Shown here piece by piece: positions 53,594 through 64,000 of a stretch of DNA of 64,000 nucleotides; position 1 is the stretch's first letter; each line of letters opens with the position of its first letter. A program made the translations under genes and the position numbers. The stretch covers positions 1 through 64,000 of the forward strand of contig JAPJBO010000221.1 of the NCBI GenBank assembly GCA_030068145.1. The letters are read 5' to 3'. The DNA comes from Diplonema papillatum (taxonomy: Eukaryota > Euglenozoa > Diplonemea > Diplonemida > Diplonemidae). The notes beneath the pieces were generated by a model. It had not been told where the DNA came from and did not search any database. It saw only the letters and a list, made by a program, of their open reading frames with translations.

Positions 53594-54478
53594 TGCTTGC
53601 TGATGCCCTACGCTGCCACCGCGGCTTCGCGCGTTTATTCCGCTTCTACCCCCCCGGGGGATGAGAGGCCTGGTATTGTGTACTTTTGTACGTTTCGGAG
53701 CGTCCCAGATTTTTCAGTTATGGGAGCCCGAGGAATGGCTCATCATGAGAGCTGAGTATTTCCTCTCTCACGGTCGCGACCTAATAACTCACCTGGCTGT
53801 GACATGCCGCTCACAAAAGTGCGGAGCCGGCAAGTCTACAACTGTCACGAGCTACGACGAAGTGCAGCAAAGGTAAAAGAAGAATTCTTGGATTGCCGAG
53901 AACCAACCGAGGCTGTAGTCTGGTGGCTTGACTTTTCTCTTCGTTGAAGTCCGCTTACACCCTATACATGACTTCTTCATTTCGCTTCATCGTAAGACGG
54001 TTAAAGTCGTAGCCGAAAATGTGAGGAAAAAGGGAAGAAGACCCGCGAGTACCTAACAATGCCGGACTACTGAAACAAGGCTGACCGCACACGGCACAAC
54101 TAACACAAACTGCGGCACAGGACGACAACAGACTCGATGGATGAGCGATCGGCTGCAACGTTTAGAAAAGCTTTGCAATCGCCTGGAAAGGCGCGGGAAA
54201 CAGCCGCGAATCTTGGCTCCAAAAAAGCGGGCGCCACGGGTGAGCGAGTATTTCGGTCTGTGTTGAGAGACCACTGGATCCCTTCTAAGCAGATGTTGGA
54301 CACTTCTGAACCAGAGCCCAGTTTTGTCAGCAGAACGCAGAGCAGCTTTGGTGTGCGACTTGCAGTTTCGCCTCTAGGGACCTAGGTGCGGCACGTCATG
54401 AACTCGTGCGCCAACTTCATGAAGATAAAGCAGTGGTTGGCTGTGTATATTCCAATCCATCCAACTCAATCCGGGCAA
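53594..54478. other. Intergenic region holding one plus-strand ORF
   Basis: About 885 bp between the UBL protein start and the stop of the next minus-strand gene. Apart from the ORF at 54137-54385 nothing is recognisable. Confidence 0.5.
54137..54385 (+). CDS. Small hypothetical protein, the one convincing plus-strand ORF (82 aa)
   Basis: ATG to TAG without interruption: MDERSAATFRKALQSPGKAR, then ETAANLGSKKAGATGERVFR, SVLRDHWIPSKQMLDTSE and a Ser/Thr-rich end (FVSRTQSSFGVRLAVSPLGT). Composition is protein-like and codon use resembles the neighbours. It overlaps no minus-strand exon and sits in a gap between two minus-strand genes. No family recognised. It may be a small basic phosphoprotein gene, or chance. 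Confidence 0.4.
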   Translation: MDERSAATFRKALQSPGKARETAANLGSKKAGATGERVFRSVLRDHWIPSKQMLDTSEPEPSFVSRTQSSFGVRLAVSPLGT

Positions 54479-56141
54479 CTACTTCTCAGTCGATAGACTG
54501 AACAAGAGCGGACACTCGGCTTGGAGAAACTCGCGAAGACGCGGCCAATCAACGGGCAGGCCTGAGCGGACGGCTTTCTTCAGCGCACTCTTTTCAGAAG
54601 CGCTGCCGGCGTCTTCTTCTTTCACAAACTCCGCAATTCGGTTAAGCTCTTCCAGGGCTGTTTCTCCAGCGGGTTGCTCCGCCGGTAACAGAGCGAGCTC
54701 TTGCATCAGTTGCTGGTTTTGGCATTTCAGCAGGTGCTTGAAGCGCTGGGCGAGAAGAACAAGGTCCACGCACGTAAGATCAGGCTGGTAGTATCCAATG
54801 GTGTTCCCGATGTAGGCTGTGAAGCACTGCTGTGTGAGCTCTTCCTGCTCGGGTTCGAGGCAAGCGTTGACGAGGTTGAGCACTGAGGACAGCAGAATAT
54901 AGCCATCTGCATGCATGTCTAGAGGGCGCAGGAGAGCCACCCACTGATCTGTGTAGTGCTTGGGCTTCCCAATACTGAGCGTGCTCAAGGACCCCAGTGG
55001 GTTGTTTTTTGTTGCCGGAGGTGTTGGGGTAGGTCTCGTCCGGCTCAGTGACGAGAAATGCATCAAGTCCTTGCCCAGCCCGTCGTCACTGAACACGATC
55101 CCTGCAGGCAGGTATGGGTCGACGTCCGAAAAGTACTTTTTGGCCGTGCTTCGCACGTGGATCGTTCGAAAGCCTCGTTTGCTATTAGTCGCAATATCGC
55201 GTTCTGTTATCCGCCTCCGGATTTCGTACAGCGCTTTGTGTGAGACGCGGGCGCTGAGTAGGTTCGCCTGTGTGGCATCGAAGCAGCCTAGGATGTGGAT
55301 ACCTGTAGTCGGGGACATTCGAGGTGTTTCTTTGGGTTGCTGAGGGCTGTCTTTCAGGAGTCCCGCATGCTTCTCGAAGTCGTAGAGCAATTCGCGAACG
55401 TCGTTTGTGTCTCTCTGCAGGCGACGCTTCCTCCGCTGGACGGCAGAAGACTGCTGCTCGCGTTGCTTGCGATTGACTTCGACTGCCTTCAGATGCGCTC
55501 TCTGTCGGAGTCTCATCTCACCCAGCGTCTTCATCGGGTCGTGCTTGAACTGAACAGGCGGTTCGATGAGGTCAAGTGTCGAAAACGGCGACACGCTTGG
55601 ACCTTTTTTTCGAGGTCGGTTCATGCCGATTCGCTTTCCAGTGCTGAGGCTGGTGTTTAGCAGACTGAGTGCCGACATATCAGGTGCCATTCCGCACCTT
55701 GTACCCCGCTCCCCGCGTCCCCTTCTTACGTTTTTCTCGTGTGGATCTGTGCCAACAGACTCGTTGAACAGAGGTGACGAAAAAACTGAAAGGAGCCTGA
55801 ATAAGAGAGTTGAAGTACCGTTGGTCCGCCAGATTTATGGTCTTCGTACCTCTTACCCTGGACGAACGAGTGGCCTATCCAGTCTGACTTCACCGACTGG
55901 TCCAACACCGCCATCTGGTACCCCATTGAAAGATGCTCAAGGTGCCAAAAGTCACCCTGCATCAGCTTGATGCTCGCCGATACGATGTTGTCCGGCACGT
56001 CCAGGGTCACGACATCGCCACTCACCTTCCCGGCTCGAACTGGATCTCATCGCTGGCGGCTGGATACGGGCCGTACACGGCTTGTTCGTTTTGAGCAGCG
56101 CTGCGACGTATGTCAACCTTCTTGATCAACTCCGGAGGCAT
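54479..56141 (-). CDS. Hypothetical protein, 2 exons, ~444 aa
   Basis: Exon 2 (55697-54479) is secure as a long ORF. A 38-codon exon 1 (56141-56026, MPPELIKKVDIRRSAAQNEQ) joins in correct phase through AAG|GTGAGT and AAG|GTGCGG, giving EPGR-CGMAPDM; the ATG at 55690 is the alternative start. The N-terminal half has a basic helical stretch (KAVEVNRKQREQQSSAVQRR). The centre has TGIHILGCFDATQANLLSAR and SDVDPYLPAGIVFSD. The C-terminal part (QWVALLRPLDMHADGYILLS, NQQLMQELALLPAEQ) is helical, with one EF-hand-like DMHADGYI loop. I do not recognise the family. The intron contains a competing ORF (55726-56025) of protein-like composition, so the 5' structure is uncertain. Confidence 0.6.
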
Positions 56142-56224
56142 TTGGAAGATTGGTCATTTGAGGCACAACAAATAAGAGGGGTGGTCTCAGACGCTCCCCA
56201 AAACCCCAGCGAAATTCTCTAAAA

Positions 56225-56340
56225 TTGACTTGCTGAATAAATGCTTGTCACTAGCGGCACTTGTAAACCATTTTCACCAGTAAAGCCACTAGTAAATTTA
56301 CTAGTGAAAGCCTTTACTACTGCACCGTGAAGCAATCAAT
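56225..56340. repeat. Palindrome cluster with CACTAGTAAATTTACTAGTG
   Basis: A perfect 20-bp palindrome (CACTAGTAAATTTACTAGTG) is flanked by AGTAAAG and CTTTACT, extending the hairpin. GCTGAATAAATGCTTGTCAC just before it resembles the end of the 32.03-32.25 kb fold-back. An (AATC)n stretch follows at 56333-56355. Confidence 0.65.
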
Positions 56341-56786
56341 CAATCAAGCAATCGATCAACCCATCCAGCAATCTATCATTCGTAAAATTCTGAGCAAATT
56401 TAGCTGATGTTGGTCCTGGTCAGAATAGCGTTTGCTGACAGTTGACAGTAGGACATATCGCCGACAAAACGAAGCTTGAGACAGAGAGGTCGCAGCAGAG
56501 CAAACGGCAACGGCCAGAGCGGGACTTTGCGCTTGTTTCGGCGAGAAAGCGTCGCAGTTTTTGTGTTCCAAGACCAGGCTAGTCTACTGTTGATTGTTTC
56601 CGGACTTTCTGAATGCGAGCTAGATAGAGATGGCAGTCACTGCACCACGGAAAATGTGGTATTGGAAACCACTTCCGACATTTGCGGAGAAATATTCATC
56701 CTGACTTCGACGCCAAATAGGATGGTAGCAATTGTTTGAACTTCATATCTGAGACGATAGACTGCACAACACAATAGTGTCCTGCA

Positions 56787-59700
56787 TCAAGAAGTAACGG
56801 CAAGTCTGCGCGACCTCGCTTTGCGGCGGGGTTGCGCTACGGTTTGAAGGCTGGATCCAACAGCACTCGAACCCTCGTCTTCCGGGTCGTCTGGCGCGTA
56901 TTCGGAGGACATGTCCTCTGACTTGCTGCGGTCGCGTGTCTCAGGACCCAGTTTTTCACCTCCTCCTTTCGACGACCGCGACCTCCTGTTCCTCCCAACA
57001 CTGCCGAACAGCGGCTTTGCCGAGTTCTCTCTGGGTCGTGTCGGAAACCTCATGATAGACTCTCTCCTAGACGCTGAGGTCTGCAGCAGTATGTCTTCAG
57101 GCAGGGGAGCACGACCTTGTTCACTCTTCAACCGCGCTTTGACGAGCGGCTGGACCAAGTTAGTGTGCACGTAGAAGAAGTGCTTGCTGAGGTGCCCGAC
57201 GACCGAGCGGCTGAGCTTGCTCGTCGCGATCTGCCACACATCATTCAAGCTCGTGACATGTGAATCTTCCTCCTTCTGGCTTTCGATGGCAAGCTCTTTT
57301 TGTGCCTTCATCTCGGCGTTTGGCTTCGTCTTCTTATCGTCGCGCCTTCTTCCAACGAGGGACTCGCCGGGATAATCGGTTGCCATGATCAGACGGTGTT
57401 GTCGGATCCATTCGTGCACCAGATCCGTTTGCGAAAACACTCCCTTCGTGCGATCCGTTGCGCTGTCGCGTGGTTGAACTCTTCTAAAATACTGGCTTTG
57501 GCTCAAAGTCGTACTGTTCTCCCAAATATCACTGAGCATATCTTCGGTAGCACAGGCTCTGAACAACAATCACCGCAACCCACAAAGGGGGGTGGCATAT
57601 CCTTACCTCTTCGTTTCTCGTGAAACTTGGCTGGACAGCCCGGTACTGTCTATGAATGTTCAGTGTTATTACGAGCATAGAGTGCATGTGCGCCTGGTTT
57701 GGAAAGCGATGTCTGCGTTTGGGTCTCCCCAGGAAAGTGTATACCAGTCGCCATATTTCCGGATAAGCTGCATGAAGATGCGGAGGTGCTTGTGGATACG
57801 GTAAACCTCGAACGCCTTCTCCTGCTCTGCCTTCTCCAACAGTCGGCACCGACTCTTGAGCGATGCGATGTCGTCTCGCAGCTGGTTGGTGTCCTTTTTG
57901 AGGGAGAGCCACTCTTCGCGGAAGACCCGGGACCGATTACCTCTGCCGCTACTTCTGGCGTGGTCTATGTCGTCGTCGTCTGCTGCTGACACTTCAGACA
58001 CGATGCTCTGCCTCGAGTACTTCCGGTTCTTCGCCGCCACGCTTGCTGTACTGTCCAGCCGCGACGGGGGCTCCTTCTCCCTCGTGAAGTCCCGCGACGT
58101 CAAATCCATGGGCACAATGCGGAAGACGCCGAACTCTTGCGAAATGCCCTTCAGCGCTTTCGTCTCGAGAAACAGCACGACGGGGCTCCCCGCCTCGGCC
58201 ATGTTTATCGCTTCGATCGCCTCGAACGATGCGCAAATCTCACCTGCGTGGTTGGGTGTGTGTTCGTCTGACATGGTTGGGTGTGTGTTTGTTGGGTGTG
58301 TGTTCGTCTGACATGGTTGGGGGTCTGTTTGTTTGACATGGTTCGTCTGACATGGTAGGACACGGTTGGGTGTCTGTTTGTTGGGTGCTTGTTCGTCTGA
58401 CATGGTTGGGTGTGGGTTCGTCTGACACGGTAGGGTGTCTGTTTGTCTGACATGGTTGGGTGTCTGTTTGTCTGACATGGTTGGGTGTCTGTTTGTTGGG
58501 TGGGTGTTCGTCTGACATGGTTGGGTGTCTGTTTGTGACACGGTTGGGTGTCTGTTTGTGACACGGTTGGGTGTCTGTTTGTGACGGTTGGGTGTCTGTT
58601 TGTTGGGTGTGTGTTCAGCTGACATGGTTGGGTGTCTGTTTGTCTGACATGGTTGGCTGTGGGTTCGTCTGACATGGTAGGGTGTCGGTTTGTCTGACCA
58701 TGTCAGACGAACCCACACCCAACCATGTCAGACAAACAGACACCCAACCATGTCAGACGAACACACACCCAACAAACAGACACCCCACCGTGACACAACC
58801 AGACACCCCACCGTGACACAAACAGACACCCAACCAGGGGTGTCGGTTTGTCTCTGACATGGTTGGGTGTCTGTTTGTCTGACCCACGATTCGGATTTAA
58901 TTCTCCGGTGCGAAGTTTAATGATGCGAGCCTAAAGAAATCTACGGCGATCATGAAAACGACGAAAAGAATACCTCCCATCCCGATATTGCCGATGCGAG
59001 CCGCGGCGTTAACCATTGGCCCGTAGTAGTCGACACGCTGCGTCGTTTCGTCCACGATGGAATCGACCTCGCCCATGTGAAAGCCCATGCGCACGCGAAG
59101 GCCCCTCCAGATGATTCTCCCCTCGTCGTCAGTAACCTGACGACATAACGGCAGCTTCAGCAGGTCTTCGGGCCAGTCGACGTTCAGCAGCTCGCGCTGC
59201 ACAACCGTGCACCACTTCGCGGCAGATGTTGGATTGTGGAAAGCGACCATGAACGCGTCGCCCTCTGTTTTTACCTCGTAGCCACCGAGACGTTTGATAA
59301 TGCGGCGCATGACGTCGTGGTGCAACCGGACGGCCTCAGCCATGGCCACTCGGTCGGTGTCCCACAACTTAGTCGAGCCCTGCACGTCTGTGAAAACCAG
59401 GGTGACCACCCCGCGGGGCGCGGTCTTCCGCTCTTCCTCGCGGCGCAGGAGTTCGGCTTCATACTTTTCGTACAGGATCATCGTTTCCTCGTCGGGGCCT
59501 TGCTGTTGTGACTTTGCCTTGTCCATCTTCTCCCAGTTGGCTCTCCGCCCCGAATACCCCTCGCGCACCAAGGAGTATACCGCGACGGGCTTGTCGATGC
59601 CCTTTAAAGCCTTTTCACCGATGAACGCCGTTTCGTACGGCTCGATATCCGTCACGCCTTGGATGTCTTCATAGCACTCGTCGGAGATCACGATCTCGCC

Positions 59701-62700
59701 TCCCTTCCCGAGACCCGACACCCGAGCAGCCTTGTTCACCATCTTCCCGTAATAGTCCATCCGCTTCGTACACTCGTCCTTCTCGCAGCCGAGGTCCGGT
59801 GCCTGGCCTACGTGCAGGCCCATGCGTACTCTAGGGCCCTTCCAGATTATTTTACCGTCCGCATCCGTTTCTTCTTGCGCGTCGGGCAGCTTCAAAATGC
59901 CGTCCGGCCAGTCCGCGTGCAACAACTGTTCCTGCATGGACAGGCACCAGTTAACCCCATCGACAGACGAAGCGAATGCGACCATGAAGGCGTCGCCTTC
60001 GGTCTTCACCTCGTATCCGTTGAACTTCTTGATGCCTTCCCGCATCAGCTTGTGGTGCAACTGCACGACTTGCGGCATTTGCGCACACCTTTCCCAGAGC
60101 ACGGTGCTGTTTTGAATGTCTGTGAACGCGATGGCGACCCTTCCCGTGGGTGCCACGTCCTTCGGCTCCTCTTTCCGGGCTTCCAAGAGCTTGTCGATGT
60201 TCGCATGCTGTTGCCCGCTGCTGGCTTTGAACGGGTTCCGCTGTCGCAAGGCTTTCGGGACGGCGTAGAACACTTTAGCCTTCTTTTTGATGCCCTTCAG
60301 CGCCACTTCGCCGCCGTCTGTGATGACGGGGCCGCCAAGTTCGGACAGCTTGCCGGCGACCTGCGCGTGGACCTCCTCCGAGAACACGATCTGCCCACCT
60401 TGGGCGAGGCCGGAGATCCGAGCCGCTTTGTTGACCATCTGCCCATAGTAGTCCATGCGCTGAGTGGTCGGGTCTTGCTCGCATCTTGGGTATCCGATAT
60501 GAATGCCCATACGCACGCGCAGCCCCCTCCACAAGAGCGTTCCCTTGTATTCGATGATTTTGGCGTCCGCGCAGTCCATCAGCTCCTCGGGGTAATTGAG
60601 GGTCAGCAGGATTTGCTGCATGTACAGACACCAGCGAAAGGCGTCTTCAGGTGAGTGGAACGCGGTCATGAAGGCGTCACCCTCGGTCTTGACCTCGTAC
60701 CCGCGAAACTTCCGCAAACCGGTGCGCATCCACTCGTGGTGGAGCTTGACGGAGGTGGACATCACCGTCTCGTTCGACTCCCACAGGACCGTCGAGTTCT
60801 GCACGTCTGTGAAAACGAGAACGACGCGGCCAAACGGTGCAGTCGTCACTTTATGCCTTTGGAGCCTCTCCTCTGGGGGCACTTCTACGACAGGGGCACC
60901 CATCAGGTAGTTGGCCCGGTCAGGGCATGCCTTGGGGAAGCAGAAGTACGTGTCGACGGGTTCGTCGCAGCCTTCAATCGTCATGCCGGAGCTGCCGACG
61001 ATGATGATGTCTTTGGACGTGCTCGAGACCTCGTCGTACACGGAGAAGCTGACGTACGTTTCGCCTCCTTTCGACGCGTTGCACAGAGCCGCTGCGACGC
61101 TGATTCCGGGGCCGATGTAATTGATCTTCTTCGTGACCGGGTCAAACGACGCCTCACACTCACAAGCGTGAATGCCCATCTGCACGCGGGGTCCCTTCAG
61201 CACCACTCTTCCCTCCTGCTCGATGGGTTCGCAGCCGGGGCACTGATCGATGCCTTCGGGCCACATCAGATGGATCATGCCTGTAGGTGAAAGATGTACG
61301 AATGGTCATGCTGAGAACTCGTTCGTACGCTAAGACAGAGAAGCTCAACACAGACAAAATTTGTCCTAAAGGTCAGAGTATTGGAATGTATTGAAAGTGC
61401 GCTCGGCACCGACTCTGTATGTTCAGTGCCTGCGATACGGTAGGAGTCTGCAGTGACGACAAGGCAGTATTTTTTTTGTACGAGGAAGACGATCCACTGA
61501 GACTGATCTCAGAGGCGTGCCGTGCTATTTGATACATGGTATCAGGGAGCAAAGGAAACGGGGCGGGCAAACCTTCTTGCAGTTCCATGGCCCATCTAAA
61601 GGCAACGCCTGTGTGCTGAAAGGCGACCGTCGTTTTGCTTTCGTCCATGTTGACGATGTAGCCCCCGACAACTTGGCACGAGGCGCGCACTTCAGTCTGA
61701 AAAATTTTGAGGGTCTCGTCCCACAAGGCGGCGTTTCTTTCGCGGATGCCGCTCGCGCTCTCGATGCGCAGGTGCGCGACGCAGACGCTGCCGTTCGGCG
61801 CGCCGGAGATGTCCTCTTCCTTGTCTCGGGTTTTTAGCGGCACAAAGTCCTCGAGACGAGGCGAGAGCGACTCAGAGAGGATCTGCTGCAAGGGCACGGC
61901 TTCCGAAATGCCTTTCAATTGGAACGTGCCGATTGGCTCGAAACGCGGCGTTAAGTGTGGTGGGATTCTGCGGATGTCTATGTCATCACGGACATCCGGC
62001 GTAAGTGAGATCATGCCGCCCAGCGCAATGCCTTGCACTCGTGCGGATAGGTTGACCATTGGTCCGAAATAGTCCATGTGTCCTGATGTTACGTCGATTT
62101 GGCAGATGGGACTTCCGACGTGAAGGCCCATTCGGACACGGAGCCCGTGCCAAATCTTCTTTTCTCGTCCCTGCACGGTAACGACCCTCTTCTTCGAATC
62201 GTGGATGTCGTCCAAACCGCGGTCCCACTGGCATTCCATCAGCTTCAACTGGACCGACAGGCAGAAGCAAACGGCGTCGGTTGTGTCCCTAAAGGCCACC
62301 ATGAACGAATCGCCCTGAGTCTTCACCTCGTACCCGTTCCACTGCTTGATCTCCTGCCGCATCACGTCGTTGTGCTTCTCCAGCTCGTTGTGCATTTTTT
62401 CCTTCAGCGCCTCCCACAACGACGTGGATCCCTGGATATCCGTGAACACTAGCGCCAGCCGACCTTCGGGGCCCCGCTCTGTCTTTCCTTTGTTCTCCGT
62501 CTCAGGCACAGCATACGACAGTGTCAGCACCGCCGGTGCAGGTCGGGGGGCTGCCAAACGGATCGCGGTTTCTTTCGCCTTTTTCTCTTTAAACGCCAAG
62601 TTGACCAAACTATCCTTGTGTTCCTTCGCCAACTGGGCGTGCTCCTGCCGAAGCTCGTTGTGCTGCTTCTTCCGAGTACTCGCCTCTAACTTGAGTCGAT

Positions 62701-63913
62701 CAAGCTCCTGCGCCAAGTACGCACCTGTGTGTGAACAATATAATACCAAGTATCAGCAACAGAGATCCTTTTGGCTTTTGCACTAACCGCGTATTCATGT
62801 TTTCGTTGGTGCGCTCCCCTGGTGTTGCCGTTTTGAGGTACTGCTGTCGATGCTGCTCGTCGCTCTTCTGGTTGGCATCCTTCTGGCTTCGTTTATCACG
62901 GACAGGTGCTTCGTTTTGTTTGTGTGTGCCGGTTGATCGTTTTTCTACATGTATTTACCCTGTGTCATTTTCAAGTAAGGAATTCTGATCAACCATCAAA
63001 ACACGCTGCCTACGTCTTTTTAGCCTGCACAATACATTGAAGGACTACCCGAAGATTATTAGGACTAAAAAGGAAATGTGAAAACGGGGTTCGCCTAGTG
63101 GCTTTTCGTACGCCGTAACCATGGTTGAGTACGCAAATGGTGTCAGCCGAAGCCGGAAAAAAGAGGCACCTTGCGCGACGGTCTCATGCTGAATCTGCTC
63201 GAACTTGGAGACGACGGCCTTCAGCCGCTCGTTTTCGTCGCGCATGGCGCCGGAGGCTGCGGTCGTGGCTGCCTCGCGTTGCTCGAGGTCCGCGATGACA
63301 CCCGTCTTGAGGGCGACTTCCTCTTCGAGTTCCGAGACGCGCCGCTTGGCCGCGTCGAGCTCCTCCATCATCTCGTCGACGATGGACTGCAGGCGCTCTA
63401 TTTTGGCGTGGCCCGCGGTGTCTATTTTCTTGGCGAACGCCTCCGGCGCCTCGATCGTCGACTCGCACTCGTCCATCAGCGTCAGGGCGCTGTCGACCTT
63501 CGACTGGATGGTGCAGATGTTCTTCCGCAGGGGCTCGAACTCTTCGACGGCCTCGCCGGCCGGCGGCGGCGCGTGCTTGCCGCCGGGTTGTGTGCGCTTC
63601 GACTCGGGAAGCGGCGGCGGGGACCCGATGCGGAACCGCTGCACGCCGCTCGGCCGGTTGCGCATGGGGGACACCGGGAAGGCCGTCGTGTGCTGGGCCC
63701 GCCGCGGGGAGAGGGCGCTCGCTTCGAGCGGCGAAGACGCGGGGCGCAGCAGGCCGGCGATCACCGCGGCCCGGTCGGCGGAGCTGCTGGTGGCGGGGCG
63801 CTTCCGGAGGGGAACATCGTGCGGGGGGCGGGCTGCCGCCAGCGGCAGCAGCTCCGCATGATGGTCCGTCGTCGTTCCCCCCTTTCTTGCCGCTCCCCCA
63901 GGAAACGCATTCT
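56787..63913 (-). CDS. Multi-domain class III adenylate cyclase, five cyclase homology domains, at least 1798 aa (5' end uncertain)
   Basis: Exons: (63913 or beyond)-63170, 62724-61573, 61280-58974, 58243-57673, 57558-56787; all joins keep phase. After a coiled-coil N-terminus (IERLQSIVDEMMEELDAAKR) come five class III cyclase domains. Domain 1: LVFTDIQGSTSLWE, GYEVKTQGDSFMVAF, MDYFGPMVNLSAR. Domain 2 is degenerate: VCVAHLRIESASG in place of FTD. Domain 3: LVFTDVQNSTVLWE, GYEVKTEGDAFMTAF, MDYYGQMVNKAAR. Domain 4: IAFTDIQNSTVLWE, MDYYGKMVNKAAR. Domain 5: LVFTDVQGSTKLWD, VDYYGPMVNAAAR, completed across an intron as GG-EICASFEAIEAINM. Both metal Asp residues, the KT(E/Q)GD Lys and the NxxAR pair are present in 1, 3, 4 and 5, consistent with ATP cyclisation to cAMP. 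No transmembrane segment is seen. The tail is charged and Ser/Arg-rich. The 5' exon stays open to an acceptor-like CAG at about 63914, so the start is unresolved. Confidence 0.88.
58250..58885. repeat. 25-bp satellite with internal strand switch, inside cyclase intron
   Basis: Copies of GGTTGGGTGTCTGTTTGTCT plus GACAT run in one orientation to about 58698, switch at TGTCTGACCATGTCAGACGA to the opposite orientation until about 58830, then return. The arms can fold into a long hairpin. The array occupies most of the intron 58244-58973, and translated copies give His/Pro/Thr/Gln-rich ORFs that are not protein. Confidence 0.92.
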
Positions 63914-64000
63914 GAGTGAGTTGGTCAGTTCAGAGTTCAAAGGGGGGAAAATCTTAGTTTCGTGTTCAGCGGGGGAGTCCAGAGTGTCCATTTGCTTGGC

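Noticed and set aside
55726-56025. Alternative coding exon (99-aa minus ORF containing GDFWHLEHLSMGYQMAVLDQ)
   Set aside because: Composition is protein-like, but it does not join in phase with the 54479-55697 exon at the acceptor used; noted as an ambiguity of that gene rather than a separate gene.
59659-60654. 331-aa plus-strand ORF
   Set aside because: Exactly antisense to cyclase domains 3 and 4.
1-64000. Dinoflagellate spliced-leader sequence or its relics
   Set aside because: I looked for CCATTTTGGCTCAAG and its complement while reading and saw neither; the dinoflagellate assignment therefore rests on gene order and introns only.

Overview
The window is nuclear DNA of a protist with spliced genes. 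Thirteen recognisable or well-supported protein genes between about 4.8 and 64 kb lie on the minus strand, head to tail. Some gaps are very short (96 bp between DNMT2 and its downstream neighbour). Only one plausible plus-strand gene was seen (54137-54385, outside any repeat). Introns are GT-AG, with donors strongly biased to GTATGC/GTATG/GTTTGC and acceptors mostly AG followed by G. Long one-directional gene blocks, an AGG-type acceptor context, intronic repeat families and the gene set fit an alveolate, most likely a dinoflagellate with a compact genome (Amoebophrya-like Syndiniales is my best guess). This is an inference; no spliced-leader sequence was found. Exon borders below were worked out by hand from reading-frame phase and protein-family continuity.

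Layout. 1-4765 is repeat DNA: a 9-bp microsatellite, a CT-rich minisatellite, a 302-bp higher-order satellite and a 44/45-bp tandem array. 4766-17338 is one secreted glycosidase-like gene (7 exons, 911 aa). Its 6.3-kb first intron is a pile of nested repeats and small transposons, nearly enclosed by a 22-bp direct repeat. Then come P5C synthase (18079-22109), a GT25 glycosyltransferase, a hypothetical protein, the tRNA methyltransferase DNMT2, EMC8/9, a KIAA1143/DUF4604 protein, a secreted WW-repeat protein, a 983-aa type I membrane protein with EGF, PAN-like and repeated Cys modules (30722-36149; its last intron carries a tRNA-derived SINE, an AT hairpin cluster and a long fold-back element), a chimera of kinesin-motor-like and dynein-stalk-like domains, an uncharacterised basic protein, a peptidyl-serine galactosyltransferase-like protein, the ribosome quality-control factor NEMF/Rqc2, a protein with five ubiquitin-like repeats, a hypothetical protein and, at the right edge, a giant multi-domain adenylate cyclase that may begin outside the window.

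The genes are not one pathway. They are mostly housekeeping and secretory functions (proline synthesis, membrane-protein insertion, ribosome quality control, tRNA methylation, glycosylation) plus cAMP signalling and microtubule-motor-like proteins. The most unusual items are the P5C synthase whose reductase domain has Tyr where the catalytic Cys is expected, the dead-kinesin/dynein-stalk chimera, the penta-cyclase, the ER-targeted WW protein, the intron element shared by two neighbouring genes, and a transposon family whose short copy arose by internal deletion.
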